In this document: positions 33,705 to 42,074 of the stretch, one piece after another
How the letters are laid out: each line of letters starts with the position of its first letter
How positions within the stretch are numbered: the stretch's first letter is position 1
DNA from: Sulfitobacter sp. HNIBRBA3233
GTDB lineage: Bacteria > Pseudomonadota > Alphaproteobacteria > Rhodobacterales > Rhodobacteraceae
Direction of reading: 5' to 3'
Length of the DNA stretch: 64,000 bases
Assembly (NCBI RefSeq): GCF_040149665.1
Contig: NZ_JBEFLP010000003.1
Location: 62,001 to 126,000, forward strand
Program-made: the position numbers and the translations under genes
Notes under the pieces: model-generated
The model's database searches: none
The model's input: only the letters and a program-made list of their open reading frames with translations
What the model was told of the DNA's origin: nothing

Positions 33705-35144
33705 ATGATTCTCCACAGACCGATTTCACGAAGGCACGTGCTTCGCACAGGTGCCGCATTCACAGCCCTATCCGCTCTATCACCTGCACGAATGGCAATG
33801 GCCGATCCAACTGGTGACCCATTCGTCCTACGCGCGGCATCCGGACAGGCCGCCCTGCGCCCGTCACCATACGGCCCGACTAATGTCTGGAGCTATAACG
33901 GGTCCGTCCCCGGTCCTGAAATCAGGGTCCGGCAGGGCGACCGATTGCTGGTTTTGGCTCAGAATGGGTTAGATGAAGGGACCACAATCCACTGGCATGG
34001 CATCCGCACGCCCAATGCGATGGACGGAGTGCCGTTCCTCACGCAGGACCCGATCCCGGTTAATGGCGATTTCCTGTACGAATTCGATGCACTGGATGCG
34101 GGCACGTTCTGGTATCACCCGCACCAGCGCAGTTCGGAACAGGTCGGACGTGGACTCTACGGGCCGCTGATCGTCGAGGAGGTGGACCCGATCCGCGTGG
34201 ATCGTGACCTGACCTGGATGCTGGACGACTGGCGCATGACGCGGGCGGGGCAGTTGTCGGATGACTTCGGCAACCGCCATGACGCGATGCACGGCGGTCG
34301 TATTGGCAATTCCGTGACCATCAACGGTGAGATCCCCGAACGGATCTCGGTGCAATCCGGTGAGCGCATCCGCTTGCGGCTAATCAACGCGGCGAACGCG
34401 CGGATATTCGGGCTGGATTTTGGAGATTTTGAACCAGTCGTGGTCGCGCTGGACGGTCAAACCGTGACGCCCCATGCCCCTGACGGCGGGGTCGTGGTGA
34501 TCGGCCCGGCGATGCGTGTCGATCTGGTAATCGACATGACCGGCAAACCCGGAGAGGCCGTCACGGTCACCGATGTCTTCTACGAAGGCCTCGAATACCG
34601 TCTGGTCGATCTCGTCTACGGGCCTGACAGGCTGCGGGACAGTGTGCCGGATTGGTCGATGGACCTGCCGCCCAACCCGCTGGCCGAACCGGACATGGCG
34701 TCGGCCGCGCGGCACCAGATCGTCTTCAATGGCGGAATGATGGGGCAGATGATGATGGGTGGCGACATGGGGTCGATGATGGATCAGATGCGCGAGGGCA
34801 ACATGTGGTTCATCAACGGCGAAGCCGCGACGGGGCATATGATGGATCCCTTGCTCGTCCTGCCGCAGGGCACGTCGCACGTGTTCGAGATGGATAATCG
34901 CACCGCTTGGCACCATCCGATCCATTTTCATGGGCATTCGTTCCGTGTGATCGCGCGCAACGGGCAACCGACACAATATCGGGAGTGGCAGGACACCGTC
35001 CTGATGGCACCCGAAGAACGGGTCGAGATCGCCTTCGTGGCGGACAACCCCGGCGACTGGATGTTCCACTGCCACATCCTGGAACACCAGGCGGCGGGCA
35101 TGATGGGCGTCATCCGCGTCGATCCCGGCACGACCAAAACCTGA
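33705..35144 (+). CDS. Periplasmic multicopper oxidase (CueO/CopA type), first copy
   Basis: 479 residues with a twin-arginine signal (I-S-R-R-H-V-L-R). Four copper-binding motifs are seen: H-W-H-G, W-Y-H-P-H, H-P-I-H-F-H-G-H and H-C-H-I-L-E-H. A Met-rich insert near residue 350 (G-G-M-M-G-Q-M-M-M-G-G-D-M) is like the Cu(I)-binding loop of CueO. It would oxidise Cu(I) to the less toxic Cu(II). AAGG lies 8 bp before the ATG at 33705. Confidence 0.9.
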   Translation: MILHRPISRRHVLRTGAAFTALSALSPARMAMADPTGDPFVLRAASGQAALRPSPYGPTNVWSYNGSVPGPEIRVRQGDRLLVLAQNGLDEGTTIHWHGIRTPNAMDGVPFLTQDPIPVNGDFLYEFDALDAGTFWYHPHQRSSEQVGRGLYGPLIVEEVDPIRVDRDLTWMLDDWRMTRAGQLSDDFGNRHDAMHGGRIGNSVTINGEIPERISVQSGERIRLRLINAANARIFGLDFGDFEPVVVALDGQTVTPHAPDGGVVVIGPAMRVDLVIDMTGKPGEAVTVTDVFYEGLEYRLVDLVYGPDRLRDSVPDWSMDLPPNPLAEPDMASAARHQIVFNGGMMGQMMMGGDMGSMMDQMREGNMWFINGEAATGHMMDPLLVLPQGTSHVFEMDNRTAWHHPIHFHGHSFRVIARNGQPTQYREWQDTVLMAPEERVEIAFVADNPGDWMFHCHILEHQAAGMMGVIRVDPGTTKT

Positions 35145-35182
35145 AATCTCACAAACCAATGACCACAAAAAGGAACGAACCG

Positions 35183-35638
35183 ATGGAAAAGATACTTGGA
35201 TTTGCCAGCCTCGGCACAGCTGGAGTCGCCGCCGTCCTTGCGATGAGCCTGCATGCAGCCCCAGCCTCAGCGCAGGAGGCCACGCTCTACAAGAACCCGC
35301 AATGCGGATGCTGCGAAAGCTACGCGGATTATCTGCGCGAGAACGGTTTCACGGTGGAGGTGAAGCCGACCCACGATCTGGCGCAGATCAGCCGCGATGC
35401 GGGCATCCCGGATGACTTCCAAGGCTGCCATACAGGCTTTTTGGACGATTACGTCATCAGCGGCCACGTGCCGATTGATGTCGTCAACAGGCTGCTGGAA
35501 GAGCGCCCGGAAATTGCCGGCGTGACTCTTCCCGGCATGCCATTGGGGTCGCCGGGTATGGGCGGCGCGAAACAGGAGCCCTTCAAGATTTACACCGTCG
35601 AGGAAGGTGTGAGCCCGACCGTATATTCGGTCGAATGA
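35183..35638 (+). CDS. DUF411 periplasmic protein, copy 2
   Basis: 151 residues with a signal peptide (cleavage near A-S-A-Q-E). It has the C-G-C-C motif, G-C-H-T-G-F-L-D-D-Y-V-I-S-G-H-V-P and G-M-P-L-G-S-P-G-M-G. It is related to the copy at 25346 but clearly diverged, so the two are not recent duplicates. It starts 38 bp after the multicopper oxidase, which fits a copper-binding partner role. Confidence 0.85.
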   Translation: MEKILGFASLGTAGVAAVLAMSLHAAPASAQEATLYKNPQCGCCESYADYLRENGFTVEVKPTHDLAQISRDAGIPDDFQGCHTGFLDDYVISGHVPIDVVNRLLEERPEIAGVTLPGMPLGSPGMGGAKQEPFKIYTVEEGVSPTVYSVE

Positions 35639-35695
35639 TCAATCGCGCGGTCTGGTGCGAACCCGTGCCAGACCGGTTTCAAGGGAAAACAAAGG

Positions 35696-35839
35696 ATGGA
35701 ATGCATGATGATGGACGGTGGAATGATGGGCGGCGGCATGATGATTGCGATGGGCCTCGTCTGGTTGCTGATCGTGGGTGTGCTGGTGCTCGCGGCGATC
35801 GCCTTGGTCAAATACATCCGCTCGGACAGCGGAAAATAG
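35696..35839 (+). CDS. Met-rich single-helix membrane peptide
   Basis: 47 residues, M-E-C-M-M-M-D-G-G-M-M-G-G-G-M-M then one long hydrophobic helix (L-V-W-L-L-I-V-G-V-L-V-L) and a basic tail. Nine of the first 19 residues are Met, suggesting Cu(I) binding at the membrane surface. An ATG at 35705 with an AAAGG site is the alternative start. Confidence 0.6.
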   Translation: MECMMMDGGMMGGGMMIAMGLVWLLIVGVLVLAAIALVKYIRSDSGK

Positions 35840-35851
35840 AAATGTGCCAGA

Positions 35852-36010
35852 ATGCGGATTGAGGGTGCCAGCAGCGGCGATAGCCTGTTGTCGATGGGGT
35901 TGGTCTGGGCGCTTTGCGTCCTGCTTGTCCTGTCGTCGCTCGCGGCACTAATCGTCCTCTGTAGGTGGCTCGTAACAAGAAGGCGGAAACTTAGTGAAAA
36001 ACACGATTAG
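35852..36010 (+). CDS. Small single-helix membrane protein
   Basis: 52 residues: short polar N-terminus, one hydrophobic helix (M-G-L-V-W-A-L-C-V-L-L-V-L) and a very basic C-terminus (W-L-V-T-R-R-R-K). It resembles the preceding 47-residue peptide in layout but lacks the Met cluster. It overlaps the cytochrome gene by 17 bp in another frame. No family recognised. Confidence 0.5.
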   Translation: MRIEGASSGDSLLSMGLVWALCVLLVLSSLAALIVLCRWLVTRRRKLSEKHD

Positions 36011-36419
36011 GCTCTCGGCTGTCCTGCTCGCCACGACGGTTTTGCCCGTAGCGGCGCAGAGCGACGTGCTCATGGGCGAGCGCCTTTATCAAGAGAATTG
36101 TGCCAGTTGCCATGGGGCAAACCTGGAGGGGCAATCAGATTGGCGCACACGATTGCCGAACGGCAGGTTGCCTGCCCCGCCGCACGACGCCTCCGGCCAT
36201 ACCTGGCATCACCCCGACCGCGTATTGCTCGACATCGTGAAACGCGGACCGGCGGCGATTGTCGGGAACGGGTACGAAAGCGACATGCCCGGATATGAGG
36301 ATGTGCTGACAGACGATGAGATCACGGCGATCATTGACTACATCAAGAGCACATGGCCTAACCGGATCCGCGCGTCGCAGGAAAGCCGATCCCTTGCCGA
36401 TGAGCAGGCGCAGCCATGA
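35994..36419 (+). CDS. Class I c-type cytochrome, monohaem
   Basis: 141 residues. The signal peptide ends near V-A-A-Q, the haem-binding site is C-A-S-C-H, and the axial Met candidate is in Y-E-S-D-M-P-G-Y. GTG start. It may take electrons from the multicopper oxidase or thiol-redox partners, an inference from its position within the operon. It overlaps the next gene by 4 bp. Confidence 0.87.
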   Translation: MKNTIRLSAVLLATTVLPVAAQSDVLMGERLYQENCASCHGANLEGQSDWRTRLPNGRLPAPPHDASGHTWHHPDRVLLDIVKRGPAAIVGNGYESDMPGYEDVLTDDEITAIIDYIKSTWPNRIRASQESRSLADEQAQP

Positions 36420-37012
36420 CGGAAGAGGTCGAGGGAAATGCCGACCCTGTGTCGCGACGCAGTATCTCCGGGTTCGTGCTGGTTCCGCTGATAGCTTTTG
36501 CCCTCATGGTCCTGTTCGGTTGGGGGCTTTTCAGGGGTGGCGACGACTTGCCGTCGGCACTTCTCGGCAAACCCGTGCCCGACTTCGCGCTGCCCCCGGT
36601 GCTCGGCCGAGAAGAAGGTCTTTCGACGCAGGACCTGATCGGACACGTGTCACTGGTGAACGTCTTCGCCTCGTGGTGTGTGCCCTGCCGTGCCGAACAC
36701 CCGTTGTTCATGGAGTTGAGTGCAACCGGTGAGGTGCCGCTCTACGGAATCAACTACAAGGACCCGCCCGATCAGGCGCGCGCCTGGCTCGACGAGTTGG
36801 GTGATCCCTACGCGCGCATCGGGGCCGACATCAACGGACGCGCCGGTATCGAATGGAGCGTCTATGGCGTGCCCGAAACCTACGTCATCGCGCCCGACGG
36901 CACCATCGCCTACCGCCATGTTGGTCCGATCACACGAGCAATCCTGCAGGAAACGCTGCTGCCGATCGTCCGTGACCACAAAACCCAATCCGCCAAGGAG
37001 AAAACGCCATGA
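36416..37012 (+). CDS. DsbE/CcmG-type thioredoxin
   Basis: 198 residues: N-terminal membrane anchor, then a thioredoxin fold with W-C-V-P-C-R-A-E-H-P and the cis-Pro region Y-G-V-P-E-T-Y. The G-V-P-E-T motif and the signature near R-A-G-I-E-W-S are specific for CcmG/DsbE, which reduces apocytochrome c. It is coupled to both neighbours by 4 bp overlaps. Confidence 0.88.
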   Translation: MTEEVEGNADPVSRRSISGFVLVPLIAFALMVLFGWGLFRGGDDLPSALLGKPVPDFALPPVLGREEGLSTQDLIGHVSLVNVFASWCVPCRAEHPLFMELSATGEVPLYGINYKDPPDQARAWLDELGDPYARIGADINGRAGIEWSVYGVPETYVIAPDGTIAYRHVGPITRAILQETLLPIVRDHKTQSAKEKTP

Positions 37013-37521
37013 AAAATCTGAAACCGCCGCTGATCGCCTGGGCACTGTCCGTCGGCGCGGCTTTCGCGACACCGCAAGGGTTTGCACTTCACGACACCCC
37101 GCAGCCTGTCGCCAATGTGCGCTACGAGAAAGATGACGGCAGCCGCGGAGACATGGAAGATTTTCGCGGCAAAGTGATCCTCGTGAATGTCTGGGCAACC
37201 TGGTGCGTCCCCTGCCGCGAAGAGATGCCGACGCTCGATGCGCTTCAGGCGGAACTTGGCGGCGACGACTTCGAAGTGGTTGCCCTTTCCATCGACCGGG
37301 CCGGATCACAAATCGTTCGGCGTTTCTACGACGAGATCGGTGTCACCAATCTCAATATGTATGTCGACCAGACCATGCTTTCGATAACCGCGCTGCGCAC
37401 CGTTGGCCTGCCGACGACGATCCTGATCGACGCGCAGGGGCGGGAGCTCGGGCGACTGGTCGGCCCGGCCGAATGGGATGATCCCGAGATGGTGTCCTTT
37501 TTGCGAAGCTTTATTGAATGA
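37009..37521 (+). CDS. TlpA-family periplasmic thioredoxin
   Basis: 170 residues with a signal peptide. The thioredoxin active site is W-C-V-P-C-R-E-E-M-P, and G-L-P-T-T-I-L-I is the cis-Pro. TlpA reduces SCO or the CuA site during oxidase assembly. Two TlpA/DsbE paralogues side by side, with CcdA further on, suggest a local reducing pathway. Confidence 0.87.
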   Translation: MKNLKPPLIAWALSVGAAFATPQGFALHDTPQPVANVRYEKDDGSRGDMEDFRGKVILVNVWATWCVPCREEMPTLDALQAELGGDDFEVVALSIDRAGSQIVRRFYDEIGVTNLNMYVDQTMLSITALRTVGLPTTILIDAQGRELGRLVGPAEWDDPEMVSFLRSFIE

Positions 37522-37548
37522 ATCCCAGCAAAAGTCCACTGCTCACCC

Positions 37549-37579
37549 TTGACCTTCCAGTTACTGGAATGACTAGCTT
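37549..37579 (+). promoter_or_regulatory. CueR-type promoter/operator B
   Basis: TTGACC, 19 bp spacer, TAGCTT. The dyad TTCCAGT-T-ACTGGAA (37555-37569) is perfect. It lies just upstream of the gene at 37604. Confidence 0.85.
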
Positions 37580-37603
37580 TTAATCATCGAAAGGACTTTC
37601 CGG

Positions 37604-37885
37604 ATGACCGAAATATCACCTTCCAACATTGCGGGTGCCGCCAACATCGAAAGCGCAGGAAATTGGCCCCGGTGGTTGACGCGCAGACGATTGCTGTTCG
37701 TCGGTGCGGCAACCGTGATGGGGGGCGGCATGGCCCTGAACTGGGGATGGCTCACCGCGATCGGGCTCGCGCCTGTTCTGGTCTCGCTGGCCCCCTGTGC
37801 CGCGATGTGCGGCCTGGGTCTGTGCATGAAGGGCGGGTCTGGAAAGGGATGCTCCAACTCGCCGGACGGGGCGTCTCCCGACTGA
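37604..37885 (+). CDS. Small Cys-containing membrane protein under CueR-type control
   Basis: 93 residues with two hydrophobic segments and Cys residues clustered in A-P-C-A-A-M-C-G-L-G-L-C-M-K and a late G-C-S-N. No family recognised. The operator 25 bp ahead and the Met-rich protein behind place it in the copper response. Start ATG at 37604. Confidence 0.6.
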   Translation: MTEISPSNIAGAANIESAGNWPRWLTRRRLLFVGAATVMGGGMALNWGWLTAIGLAPVLVSLAPCAAMCGLGLCMKGGSGKGCSNSPDGASPD

Positions 37886-37925
37886 GTTCTTTCGATAACC
37901 ACACGATCAACCCAAGGAGAAAACC

Positions 37926-38198
37926 ATGAGAAAAACACTTACAACTTTCGTCGTTGCGACGGCCCTTACCGCAAGTGCATTTGCCGTCAGCGCCCAGGAA
38001 CAGACCACGCCGGAAACGGGCGAAATGATGCAGAATGAGGGGGCCATGCAAGGCGGCATGATGGACGGCGACATGATGGGCATGATGAAGATGATGGCCG
38101 AAATGAAACCCATGATGGAAGCCTGCACCGAGATGATGGCGTCCATGACCGAGAATATGGACGGCGGCATGATGCCGTCGGAAAAGTCTGACGGCTAG
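37926..38198 (+). CDS. Exported Met-rich copper-binding-type protein
   Basis: 90 residues: signal peptide of about 23, then a run of M-M-D-G-D-M-M-G-M-M-K-M-M and further M-M-E/M-M-P pairs, about 25 Met in the mature part. Such Met-rich proteins bind Cu(I) by thioether sulfur in the periplasm. It is the second gene after operator B, followed by a hairpin at 38207. Confidence 0.75.
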   Translation: MRKTLTTFVVATALTASAFAVSAQEQTTPETGEMMQNEGAMQGGMMDGDMMGMMKMMAEMKPMMEACTEMMASMTENMDGGMMPSEKSDG

Positions 38199-38206
38199 AT
38201 TTGCCC

Positions 38207-38240
38207 AAATGCCTGTCGGTCAACGGATCGGCAGGCATTT
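38207..38240 (+). terminator. Hairpin after the Met-rich gene
   Basis: AAATGCCTG and CAGGCATTT form a perfect 9 bp outer stem, with inner pairing in the 16 nt between. The following ATTGTAA is a weak U-tract. It probably limits read-through into the SCO gene. Confidence 0.6.
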
Positions 38241-38258
38241 ATTGTAAGGATACAAGAA

Positions 38259-38954
38259 TTGACAGCACTGACACGGCGCGCCGCTTTAGCGATACTCGCG
38301 GCCACGATTTCGTCTCCGGCCTTCGCCAATCATCCGGGGGAAAACCTGGATGCGCGCATGTTCGAGATGGAGCCCTACTTCCAGGCCATCGATGCAGCGC
38401 AGGCTCCGAGTTTCGAATTGCAGGATCCCGAGGGGAATCCTGTGCGCCTGTCGGATTTCAGCGACAAGGTGATCATCCTGCACTTCATCTACGCCAATTG
38501 CCCGGATATCTGCCCGCTCCACTCCGAAAAGATCGCGGCCATACAGACTTCGATCAACGACGGGCCGATGAAGGAGCTTGTGCAGTTCATCTCGATCACC
38601 ACCGATCCGGTGAATGACACGCCGGACGTGCTGCGCGATTACGTGGATCGGCATGGACTCGATCCGAGCAACTGGGTCATTTTGACCAAGCAGCCTGATC
38701 AATCTGATGACGCAACGCGCCTTCTGGCGCGGGAATATGGGCTGGAGTTCACGATGACCGCCGACAGCGACATGATGATGCACGGAGCGGTCACCCATGT
38801 CGTGGATATCGGCGGGCGGTTCGCTGCAAAATTTCATGGCATGGAATTCAAGAACGTGAACCTCATCCTCTATGTCAGCGAGTTGATCAACAACGCACAG
38901 CATCGACGCCGGGAGCCCAGCTGGTGGGACCGGCTGACAGGTGTGTCTCAATGA
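38259..38954 (+). CDS. SCO-family protein, third copy in the island
   Basis: 231 residues with a signal peptide and SCO motif Y-A-N-C-P-D-I-C-P-L-H-S plus a distal His near M-M-M-H-G-A-V-T-H. It differs from the other two SCO proteins in the motif (C-P-D-I-C-P-L-H), so it belongs to another subgroup. TTG start with AAGGA about 8 bp upstream; the first residues give a proper signal. It overlaps the next gene by 4 bp. Confidence 0.84.
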   Translation: MTALTRRAALAILAATISSPAFANHPGENLDARMFEMEPYFQAIDAAQAPSFELQDPEGNPVRLSDFSDKVIILHFIYANCPDICPLHSEKIAAIQTSINDGPMKELVQFISITTDPVNDTPDVLRDYVDRHGLDPSNWVILTKQPDQSDDATRLLAREYGLEFTMTADSDMMMHGAVTHVVDIGGRFAAKFHGMEFKNVNLILYVSELINNAQHRRREPSWWDRLTGVSQ

Positions 38955-39442
38955 GTGTCTTTGCGACTGGCGTCAGGCTGTCCTCGACAGACGGAATTTC
39001 CCTGACAGCTCTGCGTCGGTATTTTTCGGTGATCATCCCGGCCAATCTGATCTGGGAGTTCGCGCATATGCCGCTCTACACGATATGGAACGAGGGCACC
39101 TGGGGTGAGATTGTCTTCGCAGCCGTCCATTGCACGGGTGGTGATATCCTGATCGCCATGAGCGCGCTGATGCTTGCCCTCATGCTGTCGGGCCGGGGCT
39201 GGCCCCTAGTCGCCTCCACGCGGCGGTCTGTGACCGTCCTGACGGTGGTGTTTGGACTGGGATACACGCTGTTCAGCGAATGGCTCAACATCGTGATCCG
39301 CGCGGCCTGGGCCTATTCGGACCTGATGCCGATCATTCCGGTCCTCGATGCGGGCCTGTCACCTGTTTTGCAATGGATCGTGGTCCCGCTGGTCGCGTTC
39401 TGGTGGGCCGTGTGGTCCTTCAACACTAAGCGAGAAACATGA
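38951..39442 (+). CDS. Predicted multi-TM membrane protein
   Basis: 163 residues, about four transmembrane segments, with W-E-F-A-H-M-P-L-Y and H-C-T-G-G-D as conserved-looking polar spots containing His, Cys and Met. No family recognised. It overlaps both SCO and ccdA by 4 bp and is therefore part of the same translation unit. It could assist copper or thiol transfer, but nothing in the sequence proves it. Confidence 0.65.
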   Translation: MSVFATGVRLSSTDGISLTALRRYFSVIIPANLIWEFAHMPLYTIWNEGTWGEIVFAAVHCTGGDILIAMSALMLALMLSGRGWPLVASTRRSVTVLTVVFGLGYTLFSEWLNIVIRAAWAYSDLMPIIPVLDAGLSPVLQWIVVPLVAFWWAVWSFNTKRET

Positions 39443-40179
39443 TGGATATTTCCGGCATCGGCATTTTCGCGGCCTTCCTTGCGGGTGCCATTTCGTTCCT
39501 GTCGCCTTGTGTACTGCCACTGGTGCCCGGCTACGTTTCGTACATTGCGGGGCAGCCGGACCTGCGTACGACGCGGTCGGTTGGTCTGCGGGCACGTGCC
39601 GGGGCGCTCGGATTGAGTGCCTGCTTCGTGCTGGGCTTTTCGACGGTCTTCGTCGCCCTCGGGGCCGGGGCCAGCGCGCTCGGGTCGCTGCTGCTGACAT
39701 GGCGCACTGAGCTGAATTATTTCGGTGGCGGGATCATCATTCTGTTCGGACTGTTCATGGTGGGTATCTTTCGTCTGGATGCGTTCTCGCGCGATACCCG
39801 TTTCAATCTCGACATTCCCGGCGGTCGCCCGTTTGGGGCCTACGTGCTGGGACTGGCCTTCGCCTTTGGCTGGACACCTTGCATCGGACCGATCCTCGGC
39901 GCGATCCTGACACTCAGTTCGACCTCCGGCGGCATGTCGGACGGCATCTGGCTGCTGTCGATCTATTCCGCTGGTCTGGGGGTGCCTTTCATGCTGGCTG
40001 CGCTGTTCACCGACGCCATCGCCGCGCGGGTAAGGCAGATCGGCAAGGCCGGTCGCTGGCTCTACAAGGGCGCGGGTGTTGCCATGATCATCATGGGAGT
40101 TGCCATCATGACCGGGCAACTGTCACGGTTTGCATATTGGCTGCTGGGGACGTTTCCCTTTCTCGCGACAATCGGCTGA
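39439..40179 (+). CDS. ccdA: CcdA-type cytochrome c biogenesis / thiol transporter
   Basis: 246 residues, six helices. The redox cysteines are in S-P-C-V-L-P-L-V-P-G and G-W-T-P-C-I-G-P. CcdA carries reducing equivalents from cytoplasmic thioredoxin to CcmG/TlpA. Its own island TlpA and DsbE are about 2 kb upstream. Start ATG 39439 overlaps the previous stop. Confidence 0.92.
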   Translation: MMDISGIGIFAAFLAGAISFLSPCVLPLVPGYVSYIAGQPDLRTTRSVGLRARAGALGLSACFVLGFSTVFVALGAGASALGSLLLTWRTELNYFGGGIIILFGLFMVGIFRLDAFSRDTRFNLDIPGGRPFGAYVLGLAFAFGWTPCIGPILGAILTLSSTSGGMSDGIWLLSIYSAGLGVPFMLAALFTDAIAARVRQIGKAGRWLYKGAGVAMIIMGVAIMTGQLSRFAYWLLGTFPFLATIG

Positions 40180-40282
40180 CGAACTTCGAACCAGCTCTTG
40201 GCGCGATGGCTGGTAAGTGGGGATCATCTCCACCAGTCAAAAAGGTCGTACACGCCGCGCCTCTGTAGAGGTCGCGGGGCCG

Positions 40283-41047
40283 TCAACCGATCAGGTAGAC
40301 CCGGATCGGCATCCAGATACCCATGACCATCATCATCAGGTTCTCGGTGAGCGAGACGAACCCTAGTGGCACGTTGCTGTCTCCCCCGACGCAGGCGCAT
40401 TTCAACTCGCGCCTTTCGATGTACACGGCCTTGAAGACCGAAACCGCGCCGACGGTGCCGATGAACAAGGCCACGGGTGCCGACAGCCAGGTGAGCGCCC
40501 CGGCGACCATGAGGATACCGGCGAAGGCCTCTCCGAAGGGATAGAGATAGCCGTAGCGCACCCAGCGGCGCGCCAGCAGGTCGTAATTCAGGAACATGGT
40601 CGAAAAGCTCTCGACATCCTGAAGCTTCTGCACTGCAAGCAAGCACATCGAGATCGAGACGAACCATTCCAGCGCGCGCAGGCTGAGGATGGTTCCAAAG
40701 CTGTACCATGACAGGCCGAGCGCCATCAGAAACGCGACGGCAAAGATCGCGATCACCGGCCGATAGGAGGTGTCCGAGCGCTCACTTTCCGGCGCGTCGA
40801 GGCCGAAATGGACCCGCAGATCGTCGTAGCCGCCAATCCGCTTGTCGCCGATCCAGGTCTGCGGCGTGGTCTCGACCCCGTGCTTTTCCATGAAGGCATC
40901 GGTTTCCTCACGTGTCGTCAGGTGATGATCCTCGACCTCGTACCCTTCCCGTTCGAGCAGGTCTTTGGACTTGAGACCATAAGGGCAAAGATGATCCTGC
41001 ATGACCATCCGGTAGAGTTGGGCTGATTTCGATGCGTCTTTCGGCAT
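40283..41047 (-). CDS. Glutaredoxin fused to a MauE/DoxX-like membrane domain
   Basis: 254 residues. Residues 10-85 are a glutaredoxin fold with motif C21-P-Y-G (single active Cys) and T-P-Q-T-W-I cis-Pro. Residues about 95-250 contain four or five membrane helices resembling MauE/DoxX redox proteins, ending near C-A-C-V-G-G-D-S-N-V-P. This pair of functions could feed or drain disulfides at the membrane. Start 41047 rather than the longer frame, because the latter overlaps the DUF305 gene. Confidence 0.82.
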   Translation of the reverse strand: MPKDASKSAQLYRMVMQDHLCPYGLKSKDLLEREGYEVEDHHLTTREETDAFMEKHGVETTPQTWIGDKRIGGYDDLRVHFGLDAPESERSDTSYRPVIAIFAVAFLMALGLSWYSFGTILSLRALEWFVSISMCLLAVQKLQDVESFSTMFLNYDLLARRWVRYGYLYPFGEAFAGILMVAGALTWLSAPVALFIGTVGAVSVFKAVYIERRELKCACVGGDSNVPLGFVSLTENLMMMVMGIWMPIRVYLIG

Positions 41048-41069
41048 GGTGTTTCCTCCAGTTTCTGGT

Positions 41070-41942
41070 TCAGGCACCGCAACCGTAATATCCGCGATAC
41101 CCTGCACGCAGACCGGACCCAAGTTCGAGAACGAGATCGGCGTCCTGCATTTCGCCACTATTTGCGTCCAATGTGCCGGTTCCGCTCGGCGCGCTCAACG
41201 CCACTGTCATGCCTTCCGTGCCCCAAGTGCTTCCGGCGTCACCAGCCTCCAGCCGCACCAGATCGCCGCTGATCTTGGCGAGAGCTACACTCCCACCGTC
41301 GATGCGGCCCACCGCAAGCGCAGGCCTGCTTGTGGTGGTGTAGGTGAAAGTGCACGCCGCGCCGCCGGGAAACATCTGCGCAATGTCCTCCGTAGTAAGA
41401 AATTCGAGGTCGAGAATGGCGACTTCCGGGGTTGATAGCGCCTCGTCAAGGCTCATGATCTGCGTCGGTCCGCTTTCTGACTGTGCCGGACTGTCACCGT
41501 TGGCGTCGATATCGTTCACCAGATAACGCATCTCGGCGATTTCCTTGTCCTGCGCATAGATGATCTCATCCGCCAGCTTGCGCACGCGCGGGTCCGAGAT
41601 GTCGGCGCGGCTGGAGGTCATGATCGCGATCGAGTGGTGCGGGATCATTGCCCGCATGTAGCTGGTGTCGCCCACCGTCACTTGGCTGCGGACCAGCCAA
41701 AGCGAGGCGGCAAAGACCACAGCGGCACCGATGAAGATGGCTGCGTTAGCCGTCTTGCTGGAATACATCGACAGCATGAAGCCCAGCATGATGATTGCCA
41801 TGGTGGCACCCATCAGGAGAGCCATGTAGGCCCGCGTTTCCGACCAGAACACATGCGTCCAGAGGTAGGTATTGAGATACATCAGACCGAACATGACGAC
41901 GGTAGATGTGGCGATCATCGCGAAAAAGCGGCCATATGACAT
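41070..41942 (-). CDS. Membrane-anchored DUF305 protein with extra C-terminal domain
   Basis: 290 residues. Three N-terminal membrane helices are followed by a DUF305 four-helix domain (M-I-P-H-H-S-I-A-I-M with D-P-R-V-R-K-L-A-D-E-I-I), linked to copper and heavy-metal handling. An added beta-rich C-terminal domain of about 110 residues contains C-T-F-T-Y-T-T-T and a terminal Cys. DUF305 normally stands alone, so this is a fusion. Start at 41942. Confidence 0.8.
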   Translation of the reverse strand: MSYGRFFAMIATSTVVMFGLMYLNTYLWTHVFWSETRAYMALLMGATMAIIMLGFMLSMYSSKTANAAIFIGAAVVFAASLWLVRSQVTVGDTSYMRAMIPHHSIAIMTSSRADISDPRVRKLADEIIYAQDKEIAEMRYLVNDIDANGDSPAQSESGPTQIMSLDEALSTPEVAILDLEFLTTEDIAQMFPGGAACTFTYTTTSRPALAVGRIDGGSVALAKISGDLVRLEAGDAGSTWGTEGMTVALSAPSGTGTLDANSGEMQDADLVLELGSGLRAGYRGYYGCGA

Positions 41943-41987
41943 GAAGTTGTCCTCTCTCGAAATCGTGAAGTCTAGAGGTGGAACAAC

Positions 41988-42002
41988 TTTCCCGCGCTGG
42001 AA
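41988..42002 (-). promoter_or_regulatory. Weak CueR-like dyad upstream of the DUF305 gene
   Basis: TTTCCCGCGCTGGAA has partial symmetry (TTCC/GGAA) in the CueR style but no clear -35 or -10 at the right spacing. A low-grade operator candidate. Confidence 0.3.
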
Positions 42003-42074
42003 TGTTCCGAAATAGCTGCAGCCAGTCGCACCTTATGGGTGGCGCGGCCCGCTGGGGGACAGATCGAAGCCCGC

